From Phaeobacter piscinae (GTDB taxonomy: Bacteria > Pseudomonadota > Alphaproteobacteria > Rhodobacterales > Rhodobacteraceae): a stretch of 64,000 bases of DNA. The notes below the pieces were generated by a model. It saw only the letters and a list, made by a program, of their open reading frames with translations, searched no databases and was not told the origin of the DNA. The DNA lies in assembly GCF_002407245.1 (NCBI RefSeq), contig NZ_CP010681.1, forward strand, positions 1,736,001 through 1,800,000, written 5' to 3'. Below, piece by piece: positions 31,012 to 39,386 of the stretch; position 1 is the first letter of the stretch, and each line of letters begins with the position of its first letter. The position numbers and the translations under genes were made by a program.

Positions 31012-31543
31012 GAGCAAAATCAACGAGCCCGGCCAGAAAGCGGCCGAAGCAACCCCTGCGGCACCTGCGCCGTCCTCCGCTCCGGTTCCGCCCGCCAGCG
31101 ATTTCAAGGCAACCGCCCCCAAGGCAAAGCCGCCGGCATCCGTGCTCAGCTCGGATCTGCACATCACCGGCAACCTCAAGACCACCGGCGACATCCAGGT
31201 CGAGGGCACCGTCGAAGGCGACATCCGCGCCCATCTGCTGACCATCGGTGAGAGCGCCACCATCAAAGGCGAAGTGACCGCCGATGACGTGGTCATCAAC
31301 GGTCGCATCGTCGGCCGTGTGCGTGGCCTCAAGGTGCGCCTGACCTCCACCGCCCGCGTCGAAGGCGACATCATCCACAAGACCATCGCGATTGAGAGCG
31401 GCGCCCATTTCGAAGGCTCCGTGCAGCGGCAGGATGACCCGCTGAACCCCGGCAAAGCCGCAGCGCCCCGCGCCGCAGCCCCGGCACCGGCCCCCTCAGC
31501 CGCTGTCTCCGCAGCCACCGCGGCACATAAATCCGACAGCTGA
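31001..31543 (+). CDS. Bactofilin
   Basis: A 180-residue polymer-forming cytoskeletal protein. The central beta-helix core spans about residues 50-140 (SSDLHITGNLKTTGDIQVEG, then GDIRAHLLTIGESATIKGEV and so on), flanked by disordered Ala/Pro-rich tails on both sides as usual for bactofilins. It starts inside the 3' end of the M23 peptidase gene, so the two are translationally coupled; the polymer likely positions the peptidase at sites of cell-shape control. A terminator follows. Confidence 0.92.
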
Positions 31544-31580
31544 TCCCAAGCCTGCCTATTTCGGCACTCGGTAATAGACA

Positions 31581-31612
31581 AACGCCGCAGGTCACACCCT
31601 GCGGCGTTTTTT
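31581..31612 (+). terminator. Terminator after the bactofilin operon
   Basis: A perfect 10-bp stem AACGCCGCAG/CTGCGGCGTT with an 8-nt loop and a T6 tract. Confidence 0.8.
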
Positions 31613-31805
31613 GTGTGCTGCAATGGGTATCCAGATCCATTCACACCACCAAGTCACACAGGCCAAGTGAACGCAGCGTCGCGTGGGGAAAACGCGCGAC
31701 CTGAAATACCAGGCGTTGCACCTATAAGTTGCTGAATGTAGGGAATAGGTAAATTTGCAGGCATTACGCCTGCCGCCACCACAATCAGGACATATGTTTT
31801 AGACA

Positions 31806-33050
31806 ATGGCTATTTTTACCGTAAATGACCCAACCGGTACGCTGTCGCTGAATAACCTCAGCGACCTAGGCTTTGACGACGCCAGCCTGAACAGCCGGTC
31901 AATCAATCAACTGTTCTTTACCAGCCCGACTGGCACCAGCATCACGCTGACTGGGGATTTTTCAGCTGCATCCCCCTATTTTTGGACGATTGAGTCGATG
32001 GCGGTGAACTCCGGTGGTACACCGGTCTATGCGATCAGTGAGTTTTCCATGAACTTCTATCGCTTCAGTGCCAGCAGCGGCGCCGCGCTTGAAGCGGCGA
32101 TTCTCACAGGTGACGACACAATCACCTCCAATATGGTTGAGGGAAATCGTTGGTTGGCCTATGGCGGTGATGACGTCATCAGCCTAGGTATCGGCGACGA
32201 CTACGTCCACGGGGGGTACGGCACCGACAGGCTGATCATTCACGACACTTATGGTCGGGCGGACATCTCCTCGGTCTACGGCGGTGTGTGGATCGACTCA
32301 GCCGACGGGAGAGATACTCTGCTGTCGATCGAACAGCTGCAGTTCAGCAACCGTAGTTTTTCCCTGAGCGTGGACACCAGCAACAGCACCTCAATGAGCG
32401 GTGATCGCGACAGCACCCTTCCCAGCGACATCATGCTGGGTGGCCTTGGCGCCGACACTTTGGCCGGACTCTCAGGGCGTGATATGCTGCTGGGCGAAGA
32501 GGGCGACGATCACCTGATGGGCGGCGAGGGCCACGACACATTAAAAGGCGGCGACGGACGCGATATCCTTGTCGGCGGTTCCGGACGAGACTGGTTGGCC
32601 GGCGATCTCGGCAATGATGCCATCAGTGGCGGCTCCCACGGTGACAAACTGATTGGCGGCGGTGGTCACGACACTTTGCGCGGTCAGGATGGTCACGATG
32701 TTCTACGCGGCAACTCCGGCTGGGATCATCTCTTGGGCGGGCGCGGCAACGACCGCATCTATGGCGATGGTGGTCAGGACCGTCTCTTCGGTCAGGAGGG
32801 CAACGACACTCTGGCAGGTGGCGCCCATGCCGACACATTTGTCTTCCATCGCGGCTATGGCACCGACATCATCACCGATTTCACCGTTGGCGAGGATCGG
32901 ATCCAGATCGGTCGCGGCGCTGACGGGATGGAGGATCTGACCTTCGCCAGCCAAGGCACCACTGTTCAGATCACGTTTGCCGACGTCACCATCATGGTGG
33001 AGAACAGCACGCTGGCGCAGATTGAGGATGCGGACAACTTCCTGTTCTGA
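31806..33050 (+). CDS. RTX calcium-binding protein 1
   Basis: A 414-residue secreted-type protein. Residues 1-190 are a non-repetitive beta-rich domain; residues about 215-345 hold some fourteen Gly-Asp-rich nonapeptides (for example GGEGHDTLK, GGDGRDILV, GQDGHDVLR) that form a calcium-binding parallel beta-roll. The C-terminal 65 residues (from FVFHRGYGTDIITDF to ADNFLF) have the hydrophobic-end form typical of type I secretion signals. There is no N-terminal signal peptide and no transporter gene nearby. Function could be adhesion, S-layer or enzyme scaffold; no catalytic domain is recognised. It is paralogous to the next gene. The ATG has only a weak ribosome-binding site. Confidence 0.88.
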   Translation: MAIFTVNDPTGTLSLNNLSDLGFDDASLNSRSINQLFFTSPTGTSITLTGDFSAASPYFWTIESMAVNSGGTPVYAISEFSMNFYRFSASSGAALEAAILTGDDTITSNMVEGNRWLAYGGDDVISLGIGDDYVHGGYGTDRLIIHDTYGRADISSVYGGVWIDSADGRDTLLSIEQLQFSNRSFSLSVDTSNSTSMSGDRDSTLPSDIMLGGLGADTLAGLSGRDMLLGEEGDDHLMGGEGHDTLKGGDGRDILVGGSGRDWLAGDLGNDAISGGSHGDKLIGGGGHDTLRGQDGHDVLRGNSGWDHLLGGRGNDRIYGDGGQDRLFGQEGNDTLAGGAHADTFVFHRGYGTDIITDFTVGEDRIQIGRGADGMEDLTFASQGTTVQITFADVTIMVENSTLAQIEDADNFLF

Positions 33051-33091
33051 GCCTCTTATGACCTGATGGCCCCTGGCCATCCGAAATCACT

Positions 33092-33122
33092 GGCGTATCC
33101 CAAAATGGGATGCGCCTTTTTT
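33092..33122 (+). terminator. Terminator after RTX gene 1
   Basis: GGCGTATCCC / GGGATGCGCC 10-bp stem with one U-G pair, AAAAT loop and a T6 tail. Confidence 0.75.
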
Positions 33123-33188
33123 CATCCCGGCGGCAGCAAAGCCGCAGATCTGAGGAGTGAAGAATTTGCGCAACAGGATTCATAAAGG

Positions 33189-33203
33189 TTAACATTTCAT
33201 TAA
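33189..33203 (+). promoter_or_regulatory. CtrA-type box upstream of RTX gene 2
   Basis: TTAA-CATTTCA-TTAA followed by C matches the full CtrA consensus TTAA-N7-TTAA(C) known in alphaproteobacteria. It lies 90 bp before the RTX2 start, a position compatible with overlapping a -35 element. The match is seen; CtrA control is inference. Confidence 0.55.
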
Positions 33204-33293
33204 CAACAACCTTCCCAGACCAAAGCCCCCCACCTAGGCTGATCGCAAAAGCATCGAAAAGATGCGTCAGGCATTCAAGCAGTAGGTCAGACC

Positions 33294-34790
33294 ATGGCAG
33301 AACTTCTCGTCACGGCTGCGTCAAATGTGGCGCCGCCGTTTGATTTCAGTGACTTCGATTTTACCAAGGTCGCGGTTCTCAGCGCCACGGACACCCAGAT
33401 CGCGGTGCAATATGGTGCCTTTGTCATGGTGTTTCAGGGCAGCTTCAGCTTTGATGAAAGCGGCAATCTGAGCCCCGACAGCCCGCTCAACGGCTTTGGC
33501 CTGTTTTATGACCAGTCGCTGATCATGTCGGTAAGTGGCTTCACCCTGCCCTCGCAGATGATTGCTGATGGGGATCTCTACGCACTGCTGGCGGTGGCGC
33601 TCTCCGGGGATGACATCATCACCTCGGCCTGGAGCGGCGGCGAACGGATCAACGGGTTTACCGGCAATGACACCATCCGCGCCGGTAGCGGGGATGACAC
33701 CATCTTTGGCGGCGCCGGTCAGGATGAGTTGATCCTGGGGGACGGGGTCCAGACCTACAGTTTTACCTTTGACGACAGCGCCGGGGCGTTGCTGACCACC
33801 ACCCGGGGGCGTGACATGCTCTTTGACGTGGAAACGGTGCGGCTCGCCAATCAGACCCTGCATATTCAGGAAGGCGGCAGCGCGGATGAAGCTCTCCTCA
33901 GCACCAATGCCGATGACGCCAGCGTTTCAGACATGATCCATGGCCGGGGCGGCGATGACACGATCACCGGCGGTGCGGGCAAAGACTTTCTGCTGGGTGG
34001 CGCCGGGAAAGACAGCCTCTCCGGGGGCAAAAACGACGATTTCCTGGATGGCGGGCTTGGTGATGATCACCTCTCCGGCAAGGCGGGGGATGACAATCTG
34101 CGCGGCAGCCTCGGCAATGACACGCTGATCGGCGGCGCGGGCAATGACACGCTGCGCGGCGACAATGACGTGGGCCCGGCTGACAATGCCGATGACCTGT
34201 TGATCGGCGGCAGCGGCCACGACAGCCTCGACGGCAACGCCGGCGATGACACGCTGAAGGCCGGCAGCGGCGCCGATACGCTGCATGGCGGCGCGGGCGA
34301 CGACAGCCTCAACGGTGGGCGTGGGCGCGATTTGATCAGCGGCGATGACGGGCGCGATACCCTGGCTGGTGGCCGCGCCAATGATACGCTGACCGGCGGC
34401 GCCGACAACGACCGGCTGAGCGGCGGTGCAGGCCATGATGTGATGCGCGGCGATGCCGGCGACGATCTGCTGCTTGGCGGGCGAGGCCACGACATTCTGT
34501 TTGGCAGCGATGGCGCCGACCGGCTGATCGGTCAGTCCGGCCACGACCGCCTGACCGGCGGCAGCGGCGGCGACAGCTTTGTTTTTGCCCGGGGCTCTGG
34601 CCGCGACACCATCAGCGATTTCCGTATCGGCGAAGATGTGATCGAAATCACCCGAGGCGCCAATCGGATCGACCAGCTGGGGTTTTCACAGCAGGGCGAG
34701 GATGTGCGCGTGACTTTCGCGAATGTCTCGATCGTGGTTGAAGACGTGACCGTAGACCAGTTGATGGACACCGATAATTTCCTGTTCTGA
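33294..34790 (+). CDS. RTX calcium-binding protein 2
   Basis: A 498-residue paralogue of the preceding RTX protein with the same order: N-terminal beta-rich domain (about 1-205), a small early RTX patch (GNDTIRAGSGDDTIFGGAGQ), then about twenty nonapeptides (residues 215-425) interrupted once by a short insert (DNDVGPADNADDL), and a C-terminal export-type tail ending TDNFLF, very close to ADNFLF in RTX1. The tails align over about 65 residues (ITDF...GEDRIQIGRGA against ISDF...GEDVIEITRGA). No transporter or enzyme domain is nearby. A CtrA-type box upstream suggests a cell-cycle or motility-linked expression different from RTX1, which lacks one. Confidence 0.88.
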   Translation: MAELLVTAASNVAPPFDFSDFDFTKVAVLSATDTQIAVQYGAFVMVFQGSFSFDESGNLSPDSPLNGFGLFYDQSLIMSVSGFTLPSQMIADGDLYALLAVALSGDDIITSAWSGGERINGFTGNDTIRAGSGDDTIFGGAGQDELILGDGVQTYSFTFDDSAGALLTTTRGRDMLFDVETVRLANQTLHIQEGGSADEALLSTNADDASVSDMIHGRGGDDTITGGAGKDFLLGGAGKDSLSGGKNDDFLDGGLGDDHLSGKAGDDNLRGSLGNDTLIGGAGNDTLRGDNDVGPADNADDLLIGGSGHDSLDGNAGDDTLKAGSGADTLHGGAGDDSLNGGRGRDLISGDDGRDTLAGGRANDTLTGGADNDRLSGGAGHDVMRGDAGDDLLLGGRGHDILFGSDGADRLIGQSGHDRLTGGSGGDSFVFARGSGRDTISDFRIGEDVIEITRGANRIDQLGFSQQGEDVRVTFANVSIVVEDVTVDQLMDTDNFLF

Positions 34791-34818
34791 TCAGTTACCG
34801 CTCTCAGAATATGGCCTT

Positions 34819-34848
34819 GGGCGCGCCTTTGCCGGTGCGCCCTTTTTT
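34819..34848 (+). terminator. Terminator after RTX gene 2
   Basis: GGGCGCGCC / GGTGCGCCC stem with a 6-nt loop and T6 tail. Confidence 0.75.
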
Positions 34849-34876
34849 ATGTCTACCCGCAGCGCCGCGCTGCGGC

Positions 34877-35884
34877 TCACTCCAGCATCCAGCGACCCTT
34901 GGGCCAGAAGGCGTGATAGGCAAAGGCAAACATCACATCATGGGGCAAATCTGCGTCGTCACGCCCCCGCACCCGAACCGAGCCCACATCGCGCCCCTTG
35001 CCGACATGCCCCGCATCCAGCGCCGAGGCCTGCCCCGACCGCCAGCTAAGGGTTACACCCGCCTCGCGGATTTCCCCAACCTTGGCCAATCGCGCCAAGG
35101 GCCAGGCCCGATCCCCCACCCGCACCACACGCGCCAGCGGCGCGATGCCATGGGGTGGCGGCGTGCCATCATAAAGAAACGGCCAGTTTGACCGGTCATA
35201 GCCCTGATAGGGATTGCGGCCGTAGCTGCGATTGTGGCGCGGCTCCGCCATCACCAGCCCCTCTGGATAGGCCGCGCGAAACCCCTGCCAGTTGTCCAGC
35301 CAGCTCGGCAGCTGCCGCAGCGCCCGCCCGTTCATCTCGCCCACGATGCCGGTGCCCGTGGCCTGCTGCCACCAGCTTTCCGTCTCGCGGTCATACATCA
35401 CCATATCGGACTGCCGCAGCTTGCCGGTGACGCCAAAGCTCAGGCTGCGCCCCGCCACCCGCCGGTCAAAGCTCATGGCGGAATTGCACAAGGGGCAATA
35501 GGTCACCGCAACCGGGGTACCGCCCACCCGATCATTGACGATTTCATGCCAGATCAGATAGCGCAGCGGATAGGCGCGCGCCGCCTGCCCCGGCAGATCC
35601 AGCACCACCACCGGCTCGGCCCGGCTCAGCCCCTTGGCCTGCGCCGCAGGATGAAACGCCGGATTGCTGAGGGCCGGAATGCCATCTCTCGGCGGACCAC
35701 CGGATTTGATCTCAGCCCAGTCGGCCACGCTGCTGCGCGTGAAATCCGTGACCGGCCATTCCCGCGCCCAGATGGCCGGATCCGCACGGGCCACCGCCAG
35801 CCAGGATAGCATCAACAGCAGCGACAGCCCCGCCACCGCTTTGTTTTGCAAGAAGAATGTATGTGTTGCAGTCATCTGTGACAT
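34877..35884 (-). CDS. DUF3179 domain protein, exported
   Basis: A 335-residue protein of the DUF3179 family. An N-terminal signal peptide is visible (hydrophobic AVAGLSLLLMLSWLAVARA, about residues 15-33). The family core includes PLRYLIWHEIVNDRVGG, VAVTYCPLCNSAMSFDRR with two Cys, FGVTGKLRQSDMVMYDRETE and SWWQQATGTGIVGEMNG. The function is not established, although the Cys-Pro-Leu-Cys pair could bind metal or be redox-active. The start MSQMTATHTFF is preferred over a longer TTG-started frame because a signal peptide then stands at the N-terminus. It is convergent with the RTX2 gene. Confidence 0.87.
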   Translation of the reverse strand: MSQMTATHTFFLQNKAVAGLSLLLMLSWLAVARADPAIWAREWPVTDFTRSSVADWAEIKSGGPPRDGIPALSNPAFHPAAQAKGLSRAEPVVVLDLPGQAARAYPLRYLIWHEIVNDRVGGTPVAVTYCPLCNSAMSFDRRVAGRSLSFGVTGKLRQSDMVMYDRETESWWQQATGTGIVGEMNGRALRQLPSWLDNWQGFRAAYPEGLVMAEPRHNRSYGRNPYQGYDRSNWPFLYDGTPPPHGIAPLARVVRVGDRAWPLARLAKVGEIREAGVTLSWRSGQASALDAGHVGKGRDVGSVRVRGRDDADLPHDVMFAFAYHAFWPKGRWMLE

Positions 35885-36002
35885 CGCAGGCCTCCTCCCT
35901 GTGTCCCCAAGAGGTCTCCCATGGGTCCCCCGGCCCAAATCAGGGGCACAGCCTGCCGCAAATTTGCCTCACATGCACCGCACAAGCCCGTGACAGGCGG
36001 CA

Positions 36003-36041
36003 AACAGAAAACGGCCCGCACCAGTCAAGGCACGGGCCGTT
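36003..36041 (-). terminator. Terminator after the cyclophilin pair
   Basis: Minus-strand AACGGCCCG / CGGGCCGTT 9-bp stem with a 14-nt loop, followed by TTCTGTTT. Confidence 0.65.
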
Positions 36042-36084
36042 CAGGCTATCACAGGCGGATCAGGAGACCCGCGCGAGCCAACGC

Positions 36085-36636
36085 TCACTCGGTTACAGAG
36101 ACCGTTTTCATCACATCAGGCTGGCCCACAACGGCGCCGTTCTGACTGCTGCTGCCACGCTTGATCGCGTCAACCACATCCATGCCTTCGGTCACCTTGC
36201 CCACGACGGTGTACTGACCATTGAGGAAATGCCCCGGTGCGAACATGATGAAGAACTGCGAATTGGCGCTGTCGGGATCCTGTGAGCGGGCCATGCCGAC
36301 CACACCACGATCAAACTCCAGATCCGAGAATTCAGCCGGCAGGTCCGACCGCTCGGAACCGCCCATGCCTGCGCGGCGCATATCGCCACCCAGCTTGCCA
36401 AATTCCACATCACCGGTCTGCGCCATGAAGCCTTCGATCACGCGGTGGAACACCACGCCATCATATTTGCCTTCTGCCGCCAGCGCGGTGATCTGCTCGA
36501 CATGTTTCGGGGCCACATCCTCAAACAGGTCGATCTGGATGGTGCCATTGGCGCCCTCGCCCTCAACCGCGATCTCCAGACCGCTGGCCAGTGCAGGACC
36601 TGCCATCAGCGCAAAGACGGCTGCCAGCTTATACAT
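36085..36636 (-). CDS. Periplasmic peptidyl-prolyl isomerase (cyclophilin)
   Basis: A 183-residue cyclophilin-type PPIase with an N-terminal signal peptide (MYKLAAVFALMAGPALASG). The family blocks are FHRVIEGFMAQTGDV (about residues 61-75), SQFFIMFAPGHFLNGQYTVVG (active-site loop) and VGMARSQDPDSANS. It should assist folding of exported proteins in the periplasm. The ATG at 36636 lies within the 3' end of the upstream cyclophilin gene, an 8-bp overlap indicating coupled translation. Confidence 0.92.
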   Translation of the reverse strand: MYKLAAVFALMAGPALASGLEIAVEGEGANGTIQIDLFEDVAPKHVEQITALAAEGKYDGVVFHRVIEGFMAQTGDVEFGKLGGDMRRAGMGGSERSDLPAEFSDLEFDRGVVGMARSQDPDSANSQFFIMFAPGHFLNGQYTVVGKVTEGMDVVDAIKRGSSSQNGAVVGQPDVMKTVSVTE

Positions 36637-37135
36637 CTGCCGCCACCTTGACGCTGACCATGCGGTCGGGGTTCGCAGGCGGCTCGCCACGGGTGATTGC
36701 GTCGACATGCTCCATGCCCTCAATCACACGGCCATAAACGGTGTACTGACCGTTCAGGAAATGGTTGTCCTTGAAGTTGATGAAGAACTGCGAGTTGGCC
36801 GAATCCGGGTTGGCCGACCGCGCCGCACCCAGCGTGCCACGATCATGCGGCAGCTTGGAGAATTCCGCCGGAACATTCGGCAGATCAGAGCCACCGGTGC
36901 CCGCCATGCGCAGGTTGAACCCGTCTTCCATGTCACCGTGCTGCACGTCGCCGGTCTGCGCCATGAAACCATCGATCACCCGGTGAAACGCCACATTGTC
37001 ATACTCACCGCTACGGGCCAGCTCTTTCATGCGCGCGCTGTGCTGAGGGGCCACGTCGGGCAGCAGTTCGATCACCACCTTGCCGTCTTTCAGCTCCATG
37101 ATGATGGTGTTTTCGGGGTCTTTGATCTCGGCCAT
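36629..37135 (-). CDS. Cytoplasmic peptidyl-prolyl isomerase (cyclophilin)
   Basis: A 168-residue cyclophilin without signal peptide, so cytoplasmic. Conserved blocks are FHRVIDGFMAQTGDVQHGD, LGAARSANPDSANSQFFINF and LNGQYTVYGRVIEGMEHVD. It precedes and overlaps a secreted paralogue by 8 bp, giving a two-compartment PPIase operon that looks like a tandem duplication with gain of a signal peptide. It is divergent from pgk across 175 bp. Confidence 0.93.
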   Translation of the reverse strand: MAEIKDPENTIIMELKDGKVVIELLPDVAPQHSARMKELARSGEYDNVAFHRVIDGFMAQTGDVQHGDMEDGFNLRMAGTGGSDLPNVPAEFSKLPHDRGTLGAARSANPDSANSQFFINFKDNHFLNGQYTVYGRVIEGMEHVDAITRGEPPANPDRMVSVKVAADV

Positions 37136-37310
37136 GTGGCCCTCCTGTTCTTTGCATTTGCCCGATAGTTAAGGCCCACGCCCGCAATTGCCAAGGGAGC
37201 TTTGGTCACGGAGCATTGACTGGGCGGCAAAAAGCCCCGAAACATCGCGCCAACACCGCCTGCGGCGCAGTTTCCGCAGCCGACGCCTCAAACCAAGACC
37301 AAAGAAGGAT

Positions 37311-38507
37311 ATGACCATGGGTTGGACCGCACTCGACACGATGGACCTGGCAGGCAAACGCGTTCTGGTGCGCGTCGATATCAACGTCCCGGTTGAGGAT
37401 GGCCGCGTCACCGATGACACCCGCATTCAGCGCGTCGCCCCCACGATCAAGGATATCCTCGCCGCCGGTGGCACGCCAATTCTGCTGGCCCATTTTGGCC
37501 GCCCCAAGGGCAAGGTGGTCGCAGAGATGTCATTGCGCCCGCTGGTGCCAGCACTTGAGGCCGCCTTTGGCGCGCCGGTGACCTTTGTCGCGGATTGCCG
37601 CGGCCCAGCGGCCGAGGCCGCGGTTGCGGGCCTGCCTGCTGGTGGCGTCTTGTTGCTGGAAAACACCCGTTTTCACGCGGGCGAGGAAAAGAACGACGCC
37701 GATCTGGCGGCAGAGATGGCGAAGCTGGGCGACATCTACTGCAACGATGCGTTTTCCGCCGCCCACCGCGCCCATGCCTCGACCGAGGCGCTGGCCCGTC
37801 TGCTGCCTGCCTGTGCCGGCCGTCTGATGCAGGCCGAATTGACCGCGCTGGAAGCCGCGCTTGGCCAACCCCAGCGCCCGGTAACAGCCGTTGTCGGCGG
37901 TGCCAAGGTCTCGACCAAGCTGGAACTTCTGGGCAATCTGGTCGGCAAGGTCGACAATCTGGTGATCGGCGGCGGCATGGCCAATACCTTCCTCGCGGCA
38001 CAGGGCATCGACGTGGGCAAATCCCTCTGCGAACACGAGATGGCCGACACCGCCCGCGAGATCCTGAGCAAGGCCGAAGCCAAGGGCTGCAAGATCCTCC
38101 TGCCGGTCGATGTTGTGGTCGCACGCGAATTCAAGGCAGGCGCCGAGAATGAAACCGTCGCTGCGGACGCCTGCCCCGCCGATGCGATGATCCTGGATGC
38201 AGGTCCGCAGACCGTCGCCGCCGTCGCGGATATGCTTTCAGCCTCCAAAACGCTGATCTGGAACGGCCCGATGGGCGCCTTTGAGATCGCGCCTTTTGAT
38301 GCGGCCACCAATGCCGCAGCACAACAGGCCGCCGGCCTCACCAAATCCGGCGCGCTGGTCAGCGTAGCGGGCGGTGGTGACACCGTGGCCGCCCTCAATC
38401 AGGCCGGGGCCGCGGCTGATTTCACCTATATCTCCACCGCAGGCGGGGCCTTTCTGGAATGGATGGAAGGCAAGACCCTGCCCGGTGTCGCTGCCCTCGA
38501 AGGCTGA
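37311..38507 (+). CDS. pgk: Phosphoglycerate kinase
   Basis: A 398-residue PGK that transfers phosphate between 1,3-bisphosphoglycerate and ADP. The N-terminal substrate block [20 protein letters not shown] (about residues 16-35), the [13 protein letters not shown] block, the hinge [14 protein letters not shown] and the C-terminal nucleotide block [13 protein letters not shown] are present. The ATG at 37311 follows AGAAGGA closely; an in-frame start further upstream would add a low-quality prefix. The gene stands alone, unlike species with a gap-pgk operon. Confidence 0.96.
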   Translation: MTMGWTALDTMDLAGKRVLVRVDINVPVEDGRVTDDTRIQRVAPTIKDILAAGGTPILLAHFGRPKGKVVAEMSLRPLVPALEAAFGAPVTFVADCRGPAAEAAVAGLPAGGVLLLENTRFHAGEEKNDADLAAEMAKLGDIYCNDAFSAAHRAHASTEALARLLPACAGRLMQAELTALEAALGQPQRPVTAVVGGAKVSTKLELLGNLVGKVDNLVIGGGMANTFLAAQGIDVGKSLCEHEMADTAREILSKAEAKGCKILLPVDVVVAREFKAGAENETVAADACPADAMILDAGPQTVAAVADMLSASKTLIWNGPMGAFEIAPFDAATNAAAQQAAGLTKSGALVSVAGGGDTVAALNQAGAAADFTYISTAGGAFLEWMEGKTLPGVAALEG

Positions 38508-38607
38508 TCTGACAACATATAGGGGATCCCGGTTCCACGCCGGGTCCCCGCACCTCTCCTGAGAAATATTTCCAAACCGTTAAGATATTGCCGATCCGCC
38601 GATCACG

Positions 38608-38622
38608 TTAACCATCCGTTAA
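38608..38622 (+). promoter_or_regulatory. CtrA-type box upstream of the FtsB-like gene
   Basis: TTAA-CCATCCG-TTAA followed by C is a second exact TTAA-N7-TTAA match. It lies in the pgk to FtsB-like gene interval, 164 bp before the latter's start codon. Control of a division gene by the cell-cycle regulator CtrA would make biological sense, but is inferred. Confidence 0.5.
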
Positions 38623-38785
38623 CCTTCTGCCGTCCACAGCTGGCGCAAGATGTATTTTCCATCGGAAAATGTTCAAAATTAACAATTTTCATCTTTCACA
38701 AACCATGTTGCCTGTGGCAGTATTGTTGCAGACGCTGGGAAAACCGGCGCAAGACTTGAGCAGCAGATCATACAGGCTATCCACC

Positions 38786-39085
38786 GTGACCCGAAGCAAC
38801 CGGCCCTCTCTGGGCGCATTCGTTTTCTCCACGATTGCATTCGCGCTCAGCGCGTATTTCACCTTTGCCGCTGTGCAGGGGGACTTCGGGTTGTTCAGGC
38901 GGGTCGAGATCCAGGCCGAGGCCGAAGCGCTGCGTCAGGATCTCGACCAGCTGAAACGCGAAACCGCGCAGATGGAAAATCTCACCCACCGGCTGTCGGA
39001 CAACTACCTCGATCTGGATCTTCTGGATGAGCAGGCCCGCTCGGTCCTCGGCCTGCTGCGCGCCGATGAGATTGTCATCCGCTAA
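38786..39085 (+). CDS. FtsB/DivIC-like septum formation initiator
   Basis: A 99-residue bitopic protein. A single membrane helix (about residues 9-27, AFVFSTIAFALSAYFTFAA) is followed by a periplasmic coiled coil (RRVEIQAEAEALRQDLDQLK) and a conserved tail with LLDEQARSVLGL. Length and architecture are those of FtsB, which joins FtsL and FtsQ at the divisome. The GTG at 38786 is chosen because upstream frame shows no homology; the ribosome-binding site is weak. It sits between pgk and pdhA with its own terminator downstream. Confidence 0.82.
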   Translation: MTRSNRPSLGAFVFSTIAFALSAYFTFAAVQGDFGLFRRVEIQAEAEALRQDLDQLKRETAQMENLTHRLSDNYLDLDLLDEQARSVLGLLRADEIVIR

Positions 39086-39124
39086 GCCACACGTTCAGTT
39101 GACAACAATCAAAGATGTGCCACT

Positions 39125-39151
39125 GCCCGCAGCCCCGCTTGCGGGCGTTTT
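39125..39151 (+). terminator. Terminator after the FtsB-like gene
   Basis: GCCCGCA / TGCGGGC 7-bp stem with an 8-nt loop, followed by GTTTT. Confidence 0.6.
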
Positions 39152-39341
39152 GCCGTAATGAGGCACCGCAGCCCCCTGCCCGGCGAGCTCCACAGCGGCG
39201 CCCAGCTCGATCCCCTCATAAAACTGCCATCTCGCTCACCATCTCACCCACCGTCACCACCTCTATCCGCCATCGCCTTTACCCCCTGGTGACGGCACGT
39301 CATAATAACACTCGCATGACGTGACAAAATCCATTATGAAC

Positions 39342-39359
39342 TAGTTTAGCATTAAACTA
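39342..39359. promoter_or_regulatory. PDH-type palindromic operator before pdhA
   Basis: A perfect inverted repeat TAGTTTA-GCAT-TAAACTA ends 27 bp before the pdhA ATG. The lpd gene at 20.35 kb carries the same palindrome with one mismatch, 30 bp before its start. Sequence conservation extends to AAC on one side and T on the other. The close position to the start favours a repressor blocking the promoter. Confidence 0.65.
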
Positions 39360-39386
39360 TCTAGCCTTAAGGGGGAGCCCGCCACC

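Noticed and set aside
32430..34560. Repetitive DNA that at first sight resembles a repeat array
   Set aside because: The repeats are 27-bp, in frame, and encode Gly-Asp nonapeptides; there are no constant repeats with unique spacers, so it is not CRISPR.
38550..38577. Short motif TGAGAAATATTTCC recalling GAGTATTTTTGGAAA seen at 47585-47602 and 46428-46446
   Set aside because: I suspect a recurrent intergenic element in this family, but the three matches are short and imperfect, so no repeat family is claimed.
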